Shown here: positions 36,371-46,982 of the stretch, piece by piece
Position numbering within the stretch: position 1 is the stretch's first letter
Layout of the letters: each line of letters begins with the position of its first letter
Source of the DNA: Rhynchosporium graminicola
Taxonomy: Eukaryota; Ascomycota; Leotiomycetes; Helotiales; Ploettnerulaceae
Direction: 5' to 3'
Assembly: GCA_900074885.1 (NCBI GenBank)
Contig: FJUW01000070.1
Coordinates: 62,001-126,000 of the forward strand
Length of the DNA stretch: 64,000 bases
Position numbers and translations under genes: made by a program
The notes under the pieces: model-generated
Told to the model about the DNA's origin: nothing
What the model saw: only the letters and a program-made list of their open reading frames with translations
The model's database searches: none

Positions 36371-36934
36371 GATTGATAAAGATGGCCGTGCTTATAAGAA
36401 AACTTATTGACGATAAGAAGAGGATATGTATACAATAGCAAACCACGTGTTCTCCGATGGGTAGATCAAGATATCGATGCTACAGGGTACAGCGAGGTCT
36501 ATATATAGAGGGTGTGTATGCACTAAGTACCTAGTAGCACTCTTACCACATAGTTACGGCTATATTACCGTTTTCTGAAATAAATCATTGACCTAAAACT
36601 TAACCGAATTTTAACGCCGGCGTATAAGGCGACTTTTGATATTTCCCGAGGCGATATCTATCAAGTAGTAGTCAATGTATATTGTACGAGGATAGTTAGA
36701 GTTGTGCATTTTTACAAACCAGCTTAGATCGCACAGATAGATAATACACTAGTTCCCTATTGATTAGAACGAGTGAATGGGTCTTTTAATTTGATTCTAA
36801 GTATATTAATACTCTGAACTTGTTGACTAACATGATATGGTCGTGCCGATAGTATACTATATGCATATATTATCACGGTATATGTATCACGTGTCTTAAA
36901 AAGACTTGAACGCATATGTTTCTGTACTCATGTT

Positions 36935-39900
36935 TTACATGATAGCACAAGAAGGAACCATCTCGTCGTCGCTCGAGGTCTTCAAATACTCGGGCTTCCC
37001 ATCGTCATCGACGTCCAACTTATCCCAGTAAACATGTTCCATGAAACCAGATCTCATCTCTTCGAAGACTTTCGCCAAGACCTGCAAACACTCCTCATCT
37101 ATCGATGAGAGGATCAGTACCGTAAGCGAGAGCCGCTTCTCCTTCATCATCGTAGGATTCTCTTCGTACGCTTGGATGTAAAGCGGGTTCCTTCGCTTCT
37201 TGAGCTCCGCCTCAAGCTGATTAAATACCACGATAATCATGAAAGTGGCGGCTATGTAATTGAAGCTTGACAAAGGTCGTCTACCGGAAACGTCGCCTGC
37301 AATGTCCATCTTCAGAACTTCAAGCAGATCCCGGCCACTGACAATATCCTTACCAACACGATCTTGATTTTCGAACTTCGGCGTCCTTCCGAACTCGTAC
37401 CCTTCAGGTGTTGCTGCTTTGGCGGCTGCGAGGAGCTCCTCTGGGATCTCCTTTTCTTCCAGACCCTCGCGAAGACTTCTCTGTGTCTGGGACATATATA
37501 CTAGCTTCTCATTTAATATTCCTGCAGCTTCCTAAGTAGAAAATTAGCATGTGGATAAGAAGCTTCCATAGGACGAGAATCAACAAAAGAGTATTAATCC
37601 GGATACAAAAATCAATAAGTCAAGTGGCGGCAGTCTACGTACCATACGTGCAATAAGAGGAGTCCGTTCTATCGACTCTTTACCAGTCAGAGGATCCCGA
37701 CTTATCTTGGCCTGTGTGATACGTAGGCTTGCTAGCGAGGAAACAGGGAAGATGTCTGTTTCATTGATTCGCTCAGGCAACCAATCTGCTTCACGGTATA
37801 GCTGGAGCCAAGACTTTTGCCTGAAAATAGTGTTGACGTTCGAGTTCAAGACGTCGTGTATATCGACTACTGTACGGGAAATACTTCGTTGCAGAGCTTT
37901 TCTTTGGAACGTTGCCTGTCGGGAGGTGGATGACGCACATACCTGGTGAAGAATTAGCAAGCCTAGTCAGTATGTATCGATAAGTAAGAAGGAAGAGATT
38001 ATATTCCGGCGACGGAAGAATCTGTGTACCTAGGGAAAGTTATCAGACGTCTGTACAACTTTGAAATCAAACTTCATCTGATGTCATGGTATTATCGTGA
38101 CCTTGAATATCAACTTTGATAATGCCCCGAAAAGCTCTTGCGACTTTGAAGAACTTCCTTCAAACGATGTCCTATGTTATTTCCGTGACTTTGAATACCA
38201 ACTTTGATTATGTCGTGTAAAGCTCTCTTGACATTGCATGTCATTCCTATGATGTTCTGTGACATTTCCACGATTTTGAAAGTCGAACACACGTTCTGAA
38301 CTGCTGGACTTACGCTGTTGAGAGCACCGATAAAATCCTCCTTTGGCGCTTTACCTTCGTGAAAGAAGCTATCGGCAAATAACTGGGCTAGCGAGCTAAG
38401 GAGTCCAGTTTCTCTAATGAGGCCGAGTTCGACCATCATATTGTGTAGGTGTATCACGCACATAGGCTCCGGAAGCCGATCCCACAAGTTGTTGCCCAGT
38501 GCGTAGGCAAGATCGAGACCTTCCGCGAGCCCTACACCACACGAAAAAGGGGAGTATTCGTGTAATCCGTTCGCATTGGTTGACGAGAATAGCGAGGGGG
38601 GGATGTTTGTCAATCCATGCCTGTATTTAGAATCTCCGAGCCAGTCGATGAAATCTTCCTTCATGATTGTGAGAACCTCCGACTCCGACTTTACACGATC
38701 CGGATCTCCGTACAACATGGCGTCCTTTTCAAGCACTTGAGTAATTATGTCGACCGATTGTAGAAATCCGCGCCCAATATGTTTGTTTTCGCGATCCAAG
38801 AACAGGTCAACGTCTCTTCGGGGTCGGAAGTCGATCGCAGGTGAGTTGAGGACGTGACCCCGAATATAATTGATCGACCAACCACGAGAGACCGTCATGG
38901 AGTCGACAATACACTGAAGCTGGAAGACATGATGAGGTCTAATTCTCTGCTCAATGTCGCCACCATGCTTTTGCATTGCCAAAGTCGTGATCTCTCCCGC
39001 AAACTCATTGAGTCCAAACAATCTTCTATGCTTACTCCATGGTCCCTTCGTTGACCAATCAATATTTTCTAGAACCCACTTTTGGCCTTTCATTGATATT
39101 CTTTGCCGGACGATAGCAGAGAAGACATTGATTAGATCATACAGCCAGTAAATCGTGTACGTTCGGCGCCATTTCAGGCGCTGCTTCTCACTCGCTGTTT
39201 GAAGATTGAGCTTCGGATCCCAAGATTTGTAGATTGTAGAAATCATCGTATCTGTCGGCTTGCCAGTTCGGGTCTTCTGGAAGTCCTTGACAAAGTCGAC
39301 TAAATCGGTGTACGCATGAATGAAGAATTGCTCTCTGACATTTATGTCGCTTTCAAATCCTGTTTCTACCTCTCCTAAAGGACTCATCCTCATCAGACTG
39401 ATGTGGAACATGCCTTGAGCGACATCAGGATTTCCTCTAGTAATTGTGTTCATGATGACCTGATATGATTCATGACCAGGGAATTCCAGGAAGACTGCGG
39501 ATTCGGTTTGTTTAACCATGGCGATCGCAATGTTAGACATCGTTCCAGCTACTGCACTATTGAGCTTGCTATATGCGACATCCCGCCAAAGAGATTGGAC
39601 ATAGTGTCGTAGTTTGATCCACTCTTCCAAAACGGAATTGACGGCCATCAAGTATTCTGTTCTCAATCCATGTTCGCCCTCGATAATACGGTAGCTTTCC
39701 AAGGGGACGTCTTTGAGAGTTTGTTGGGGGGCAGCTGGCTGCAACTTTTTCTTTGCTTTCCCCCCTTTCCCATTCTTCTTCCCCTTGGCTTTGCTCCTGC
39801 CGGAGGCTCTGGTGGCTCCTACAGAAACAGCAGTTGGATCCAGCTCCTCTTCAGCATCCTCATCCTCATCCTTGCTTCCACCTAAGTCCAAGGAGGAGAA

Positions 39901-40608
39901 CTGATTACGGAATAAATCATCATCTATGGGCTCACCGGCGGATATATCAGAGCGTGAATCTTTTGATGATGCCCATTTCGATCCGCCTAGAGCCTCAAAT
40001 GCTTCTGTCAGTACCTCGATAAAGCGTCTATGACCGTCGTTGCTTTTCTTGATCTCTGGGTCGGGTTTCTTGCTCACTATCTGCTGAAAAGCAGTATAAA
40101 ATGTCTTTCTAGAAGCGATGACAGACTGGAATAGGCGGAAGATAATCGGAGGAGTGGGTTTGCCGTGTTTTGCGATCAGCCTGCACACGGGCACCACGGA
40201 TGAAACAGACAGTGCTCCTGTTGTATTGGGCTTTATCGATGGAATATCCGGATCTGTGTCGTCGGGTATTGGGAACCTACTGAAAAGACGTTAATCAAAA
40301 TTCAGGTAGAGTCTTCAGATGTTTATATGACTTTGAATTGGTACTCTTTCAATGTATTGTAATAGCTTCGTGACTTCCAAATTTTTGGTGCTACGAAGTC
40401 AGACACATATCCGATGACTTTACTCAAGGTACCCACTGGGTAGATAGATTCGCTTCGCCGATGCCCAGCCTCGTTTATTGATCGAGCCCTACCTTCAATA
40501 GTAGAGGAATACCACACACCTGAGAATGCTGTTGGAATTGTGAATCATCCAATACAAGAGATACCGCGTGTCTCGCTTGTAGCTGAGGTAAGAGTTTCGG
40601 TCAGCCAT
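36935..40608 (-). CDS. DUF6604 domain protein with C-terminal CaaX-like box (983 aa)
   Basis: Large fungal family of unknown function. Four exons in order of translation: 40520-40608, 38314-40279, 37643-37942 and 36935-37531. All phases agree and give 983 residues. N-terminal DUF6604 blocks: SYLSYKRDTRYLLYWMIH, NTTGALSVSSVVPVCRLIAK and RLFQSVIASRKTFYTAFQQI. A Lys/Gly-rich linker lies near residues 185-215 (GRSKAKGKKNGKGGKAKKK). The C-terminal region has the family blocks YREADWLPERI and ELKKRRNPLYIQAYEENP. Intron 2 (371 bases) starts GTAAGT and holds a degenerate tandem repeat. The last four residues are CAIM (codons 36938-36949), a CaaX-type prenylation sequence. The frame is open upstream of 40608, with ATG at 40836, so a 76-residue extension is possible. 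I prefer 40608, where family members begin. Confidence 0.85.
38080..38288. repeat. Degenerate ~87-bp tandem repeat inside an intron
   Basis: Copies begin GATGTC at 38080 and 38166, with a partial third copy (GATGTT) at 38251. Shared segments are CCAACTTTGAT/TCAACTTTGAT, AAAGCTCT and CGTGAC.TTGAATA.C. Spacing is 85-88 bases. It lies wholly within intron 2 of the DUF6604 gene and explains its unusual length. Confidence 0.7.
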
Positions 40609-42373
40609 ATTGTGAAAGTCGTCGTACAGCTGGTGGTTGATCTTCTCGTTGTAGGGATGAAGACCAATCGACGGCTCAACGTCGTCGATCTGATATAGGC
40701 GTGGAATTAAAGACAGCGGAGCCTGAGCGGAAAGACCAGTACCAATGAGGTTAGCATGTGCTTGGCAGAACATCGGAGCCAGGCACAACCTTGTCGATGC
40801 TTTTTCATAAGCGAGAATGTTACCGACTTCAATCATAATGGAATGGAAGAACTCGGATCCCTCTTGAAGGAAACTTTTGCCGAGTAAGTTTGTGATTACT
40901 ATCGTGCGCGCCAAAGGAAATAAACACCAAGAGCGTCACATCCTCGATGCTGGGTTTTGAATTCTAAGGTGGGTATGGCGGCTTAGTTTATAAGTTGCTC
41001 AAGATCTGTGAAAGTCACCATATCGTTCAGGACTTTACTTGTAATAGACTCAAAGCCACAGGATAATCTCGAGCCTTAGCAGCTCTTATTCCATGAGTCT
41101 GCGAGCTCTAAGAAATTAGATTTAGGATCTTGACTGGCTGTAGATACCACTTAGGCCAGCTTCATCTTTCCCACATGGCTGTACCCAGGCTACTCACTAC
41201 GTGTCAGCAACCACTGACAGGCGAGTATCGAGCCAAGGTGCAAGATTAGGAATACTCTTTTGTCTGATTATTGTGCCCAAGCATTAGTTTAGGCTTCATT
41301 GTAGGGGATCACTACACCTGGTTCTATATAGCCGTAGAAGGTCGTAGAACCGGGACGGAATCCAATCACAAGATCCCTAACTAGCTTAGCATCCGCATAA
41401 AGAATAAAAGAATAAACGAAATTAACCAGTGGCAATACCACTTGGTTACTCTTGCAGACAATGAATCGTGGCTTGTAAAGCACAACAATCAGATGGTATT
41501 AAATAGGGTTTCTACGAGTCTGTATTTGGTTTCAGTAAAAAGGTAGGCGGACTTGAATGGATTTACATGAAGCAAGCAGAAAGCCCTGTAGTCATATCGA
41601 GGCATTCAATGACTACTGTACTAAAGTCGTGGAACGATGACAGGATATAGGCCAGCTTGAATACGATACTATAACACAGACACAATTTTCAAATATAATA
41701 AGCTCTAACTTTACTGGTAATGGTAACGGAGCAAGTCACAGAATCACAGTAACGAATTAAATTCACTTCATTTCGCAACATAAAGGCTGTGACGATCAGC
41801 ATTGGATAGAATTCTTCTGCTAATCCTAGGTGCTGAGAAGGACGTGGAGCTGCTGGAACGATTGCCAGGTTTTCCATCCATAGATTGAAATACCTCCGAG
41901 ACTCGATTTGGGACATTCTCTTCTTCCAAACGAAATAAGTTATGAGTCGAAATCATATTTTTCTTTTCCTTCCCCGCTCATACACTATAGCGATAATCCA
42001 ATCCACAATCCAACTAAACGTACAAGCCAAAGTAAATTTGTTCCCCTTCATTTTCTTTTTTCTCATCCCCTCACAATTCTCGTCCCCTCATAAAACAAAT
42101 CGATCACCATGTCCATCGGAGAACTGAAAGCCAAATAACATGCAGTCGAAAGCATTTTTTTTTTCTCCCATTGACAAACTTCCCACCCCCTGACAAAACA
42201 AAACGATAATCCAATCCACAATCCAATTCCAAAACGCACGCTACAATCCTTTTTTTTTGGTGTTTTTTTGTACTCCAGTTTCTCCCACTTTCTGTTTTCT
42301 CATCCCCTGATGTACGCGAACGCAATACACGATGCAGCTCGAAGGTACCGATACCCTAGAAGAAATCCCTTTA
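40609..42373. other. Intergenic region
   Basis: The first 230 bases beyond the DUF6604 start are open in the same frame (ATG at 40836) and could be N-terminal coding. The rest has only short frames. Around 41980-42215 two similar AT-rich segments share ATCCAATCCACAATCCAA and CCCCTCA/CCCCTGA motifs, a small diverged direct repeat. No RNA gene seen. Confidence 0.4.
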
Positions 42374-43316
42374 CTAGGAGGACTTGCCAGTGACATTTCC
42401 CAAAAAGCCGTTTCCGGCATTAATCCGAGCTGTTTCTTTACTCTGAATGTCACCCTCCTCATCGTATCGCCAGTTGGTCTCACGATCATGGCTATCCCAC
42501 TCTGAGAGCGCCCAGAGATCGATTTTCTCCATCCAGCGACTGACAGTGGCGATGCTCTGTTGCATCTCGAAATTTTCGACGGTATCAATGCTGTCGGTGT
42601 CGATTGAGTCCTTTTCGTTCATCTCCTGGACCATGTGAGCTTCTTCGACCATGCGGATTTGTTCAGCGAGCCGAGCTTTCTCCTCATGCCTCGCGACGAG
42701 AGCCTTGACATTTTTGAAAGCTTCATTCAATGGCATGCCGATCTCCAAGAAGATATCTGCAGCATAATTGACGTCGTGGATTTTCAACAGGAAATGGAAT
42801 GCTTGGTCGTCGTGAGTGTAGGTAATATACTGGCCATTGACCGTTGCGATCTCCCATAAAGCCGACAGGAACTCGATGGCGGTCCTGGCCTCCTCGCTAC
42901 CCGGGCGGGTATTCTTGAGAATGAAGCGCGCTTTGAGGACATCAATCTTGGGAACGATTTCTTTTCCCTCCTTGTACATTCGGACTTTCTGAGAGAACGT
43001 TTTGGCTTTCCAGAAGCTTAATTTAAATCGCGCATGGATGAATCCCATGATTCTAGGTGTGAATTAGCATTTGGGTCTTTCTGTAACAATCGGTGGATGG
43101 GGAGGTTTGAATTATTGAGACAGCTGATAATGAGTGCAATCTCGCATAAGCAAGAGAGCACAGCAATGAAGTCTTGAAAATAGCTCATAATGAACACTCA
43201 AAAGGAATGAGAAGAGGATTAATATAGACTCACTTTTTGAACACTTGTTGATCAACCGTGTATTCCTGGGCCTGATCGTTCCCGTCCATGTCGGAGACTG
43301 TAGCTTGGTATAGCAT
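42374..43316 (-). CDS. Hypothetical protein (253 aa or longer), unknown family
   Basis: No family recognised. Two exons in order of translation: 43234-43316 (MLYQATVSDMDGNDQAQEYT and following) and 42374-43052. The GTGAGT donor and CTAG acceptor rejoin VFKK-IMGFIHARFKLSFWKA in frame. The second exon encodes a helical protein with LFLEIGMPLNEAF-like segments, then a Glu-rich coiled-coil-like stretch (ARHEEKARLAEQIRMVEEAH) and an acidic tail containing a DSIDTDSIDT duplication. Upstream of 43316 the frame stays open for over 40 codons to a TTTCTTTCTTCAG acceptor-like site near 43482, so a further 5' exon may exist and the ATG at 43316 may be internal. A long open frame and clean intron support a real gene. 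Confidence 0.62.
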
Positions 43317-46300
43317 GATGCCGTTTGTCTTGAGGACGGGTTTCGTTTTGGTGTGAGGTCGAGGTATCGATGAGGGTTTGAATGAAGGAATTGTGAAATT
43401 TTGATCAGATTGGAGATTGATAGGATCGATGATTTGATCTGCGTTACGAGGCGGATATACTCGATACTTGTGAAGTGTACTGAAGAAAGAAAGAGTGCAA
43501 AGCAGGGCAGGTTGAGATGAGCTCTATAGGCAAAAGTTTTGGGCAGTGCGAATTTGGACCGAGCTACAATCTAGTCTATTGGAATCCCAACTGAAGATTT
43601 TTTTGAAAACTCGAATAATCCTATCCGGTCCATGGGGCAGTTATTCCGGGGTAGTGTGTGGTGTAGTGTGTGGGGTAGTGTTGAGGAAATGAGATTTGGA
43701 CGGTACGCATTTGATAGCTAAGCTGCTTTGGAGAAGAAGAAAGGACCAGAAAGTGAGCTAAAATGAATGTTACAGAAGGTTCGAATTCCAGGCCGTATTA
43801 GCTTCCCAGAGTAAGTTCTAGTCTAGCTCGGAGACCTGCCGCGGAGTCGTAGTACACTCGGCAATATCATGACACCTTGACTCAAGAATTTCAAATAAAT
43901 CGATCTCATCCATCCAAAAGATTCTTAATGAGGTTTTCTACTTTTCTTCTTCGAGAGGTCAAATTTGAGACCTGTGGCAATTATCGCTGACCTTTGTTGG
44001 TGTTCATGATAATGTAAAAATTTAAGCGAGAGGTCAGGATAGTTTCACCGTTAGCCGAATGCTCGTCCGGCGGTGACGTCGAATAACCGATCAAGAGTAG
44101 TCTACCCTTTAAAATACACTAAGAGCGTGACTCTTACTTGAAGTAAAATCAGATTTTATTGTTTCGCAATCTTCTTTTTGGAATATTAACTAGACTTACC
44201 CAAATTTGAACCCGAGATCCGAGAGTGAGAGCCGGTTGGAGAATATTTATCGTTTATGTCATGAAACTCGAGGATACTCAAAGCGATCCGATACAGAGCT
44301 TTTACGTCCAGTCTTGCTCGATATACTGTCTTGTATGCTCGTAATAACTATTTTTGTACCTGGGGATTTCAGTACGTCTCAAGTATTGCGTGGCACCAGC
44401 GACCAAAACAGCAAAATTCAAGGAGATATATATGCTTAGGTACTTAGTACTAGATTCAGGAAAACCGAGTACCTTTCAGTGGCAGCAGATTTTATGTTTG
44501 GTACTAATTATTTCTACATCCTAGGGTATCTATATGGATCTCTAATATCAGATATATCTGTTTAGTCTAGAGTAGAGTCCTTATTTGAGTTTACTCGATA
44601 TATCTATTGTGCACTCATGATATCTTCACAGTTCACTCGACACAGCTTTGGAGATTTGACACAGAGTTGGCAACCCTCTTTATGGACGCGAAAGATTATT
44701 TAGCCTATCCAACGACTATTAACAATTTTCCAGATTTGTCAGAGTTAAACTCATGTACCGAGGATCACAGAATAGAGAAGGTCTTCGGGTTTTGGGCTAC
44801 GTAGAATTCTTTGTAGTCTATAGTATAAATTTCGATTTATAAAGCGATTTTTACGATTCATATCAAGAGGTATATCGTAGCTCAATTTGAAAATTCCGAC
44901 TTTCGAAGAGTAACAGCTTTACTTCGGGTCGATCATCTGAAATCTTCTTCCAAAAATGGTTTCAGGTATCGCGATCTCATCTCCATTTTTAACGAAATCT
45001 TTTTGACAACAATAGAGTTCATTCAAAACTGGACAATCTTTTACTGAACACAGTTGTGGTAGCGGCGAAAGTCGTAGCCAGAACTCGTAAGCGTTTCACT
45101 TGAGTGCAACTCACCTCATCTCACCAGAAGAAATATATCTTTCAAAAAACCCATCATCTCAGTTCCTCTGCCTTTATGCCAAGCAGGCAGGTTACAATGG
45201 AACTCTCTCTTTCCCTCCTCTCGCTCCTCTCTCTCAATTCCTACCTACATCCATCTCTGTTTTTTCTTTCCAGCTCTGCCACTTCATCCCGACCCTCCCT
45301 AGAAAACAGTCCTAGAATACTAACGAGGTCAAGACCACACGAGTGTAATCCAAGCTCTGACTTGAACCCTAAAGGCCTCATTCACATCCCACGCGGCGAC
45401 TATATCGAACAAACCGGCTTCAACTAGTCTAGGCATTGAATCCCGGGAGTGATACCAGGAGATGAAAAGCACGCTCTCATCAAAGCGCTCTCTACCTGAT
45501 ACGTAACAAAGGTATCTGGTTCGCGTTGAGATTGACCGGATCGAGACAGTTCCTCAAATTGAAAAAGGAGCTGCTGATACGCTTTTATACACATTCAAGG
45601 TTCCTGGTGGCGTGATTGCGTAGTAAACCTTACTCAAGGACTCTGGGTATTACTCTGAGGAACGTTGAGTTGAGTACTCATATTAGACTCAGAGTACATC
45701 ATGTAGTATAAATTAGCATAAAGAAGATATAAAAGTTCTGTAGGCACGGTGCATGAAACACCTTTCCTTACTAAAAAGCAAGCTCAGCAAAAACACCATG
45801 TTTCATTTCCGGAAAGAGCTGTGGAAAAAATATCACTTACTGTCTATCAGAAGATACATACTATAGATTTGAACAGATTGAACACAGTAAGATCAAAGTC
45901 ACTTCTCATGTATTCTTCTACATGATTAATCAGTAAGTAGTACCCTGATACGAGTTGAGTTACAGTAGAGTAAGGTAGATTTCTCTCGGAGTTTCGTCAA
46001 GGACTATTTTTACTTAACTCAACTCACTTCAACTCACCACGCTGCTTCTACCAATACATAGAAGACCAAAAAAAAAAGAGGGGATCTGGTTCGCGTTACC
46101 ATTCTTCGGTTCTAGACAGTGCACCCACCGACCGAGTCAGTGAGTAATCCCCGATATGATGTATAATGTTCTATCATTCCACCTACAGCTTTCCATGTAA
46201 CGTGAGATACCTCTCAGGAGCAAAAGTCTCACCTACCCCCCCTCCTTTCCATCCTTCTAATTTCTAGCCCAAGAGAATTCACCCTCATTCATACACACAA

Positions 46301-46982
46301 CCAACAAATCCGCTCTCAGAAAGACTCTATAAACTTCTTCTTAGGCTCTGAATGGCAAACAGACAGACAACGCCTGCGATTCGCCTCCCCATGCAGCAAT
46401 CAATCAATCAATCAATCAAACCAAGAGAGAGAGAAAAAAAAAATGGTTCAGCTAGCTTCATTCCCCGTTCCCCTCCCCCTGACAACTACACCTATCCAGT
46501 CATTGCATCGAAACCTACCGTACGTAACATGATGCGAATAAGATGACGGGAAATGCGTGGGTGATGCATTCGTCGTATCCTGCTTTCAGTCTTCCATCAA
46601 TTCAAAATTTCAGTTACGATATGGCACGTGTTCATCATGTGCTTTCAATCGAAGAATCAATAGCCTCCAAGGCACTCGAGAGGACGTCATTCGAGGTCAT
46701 GTCATTCGAGATCTTGATACTAGACACCCTCCCCCACCCTAAATACTACGACTGTTTTTTTGGTGTGTTTTATGTGCATGATACGTATGAGAGTGACAAT
46801 GAACAGGACATCTGATTGTTTGATCGCTGAATGGAAGGACGGCAGCTCAGGATGAAGAGATGGGAACACAATAGCTACAACAACTAGGCAGTTTACTACT
46901 GAAGTACTCTATTCTATTATAATGTCAAGCCTCTCGAGCATCTGGTCTCAGAACCCACCATTCCGTTTCTCCCCAACCACAA
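43317..46982. other. Gene-poor region, 3.7 kb
   Basis: No convincing gene. Contains GTAGTGTGTG(G)GGTAGTGT repeats near 43650-43680, a diverged direct repeat pair at 45514 and 46084 (listed separately), several GAGTACTC/ACTCAACTCA motifs between 45660 and 46040, and AATC repeats at 46396-46419. Open frames at 45100-45427 and 46352-46815 show no family resemblance. Confidence 0.4.
45514..46120. repeat. Pair of diverged ~37-bp direct repeats 570 bp apart
   Basis: ATCTGGTTCGCGTT occurs at 45514-45527 and 46084-46097, and in both cases AGACAGT follows at the same offset of 30 bases (45544 and 46114). The intervening bases are partly conserved. Origin unknown: could be ends of a degraded element or a segmental duplication. 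Confidence 0.5.

Larger units (their letters stand above)
33011..36934. other. AT-rich gene-poor region with relics
   Basis: Low coding potential. Listed separately within it are a 77-codon open frame with a SUMO-interaction-like motif (34302-34532), a cluster of four perfect stem-loops (34589-34728) and a doubtful 146-codon frame (35930-36370). The base composition is markedly more AT-rich than the flanking genes. It may be a decayed transposon or RIP-affected segment, but I could not identify terminal repeats or transposase remains. Confidence 0.4.

Noticed and set aside
40323..40517. Small exon between DUF6604 exons 1 and 2
   Set aside because: A direct junction restores family sequence (SNSIL to SRFPIPDD) in phase. 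The intervening frame has no family match and lacks good splice sites.
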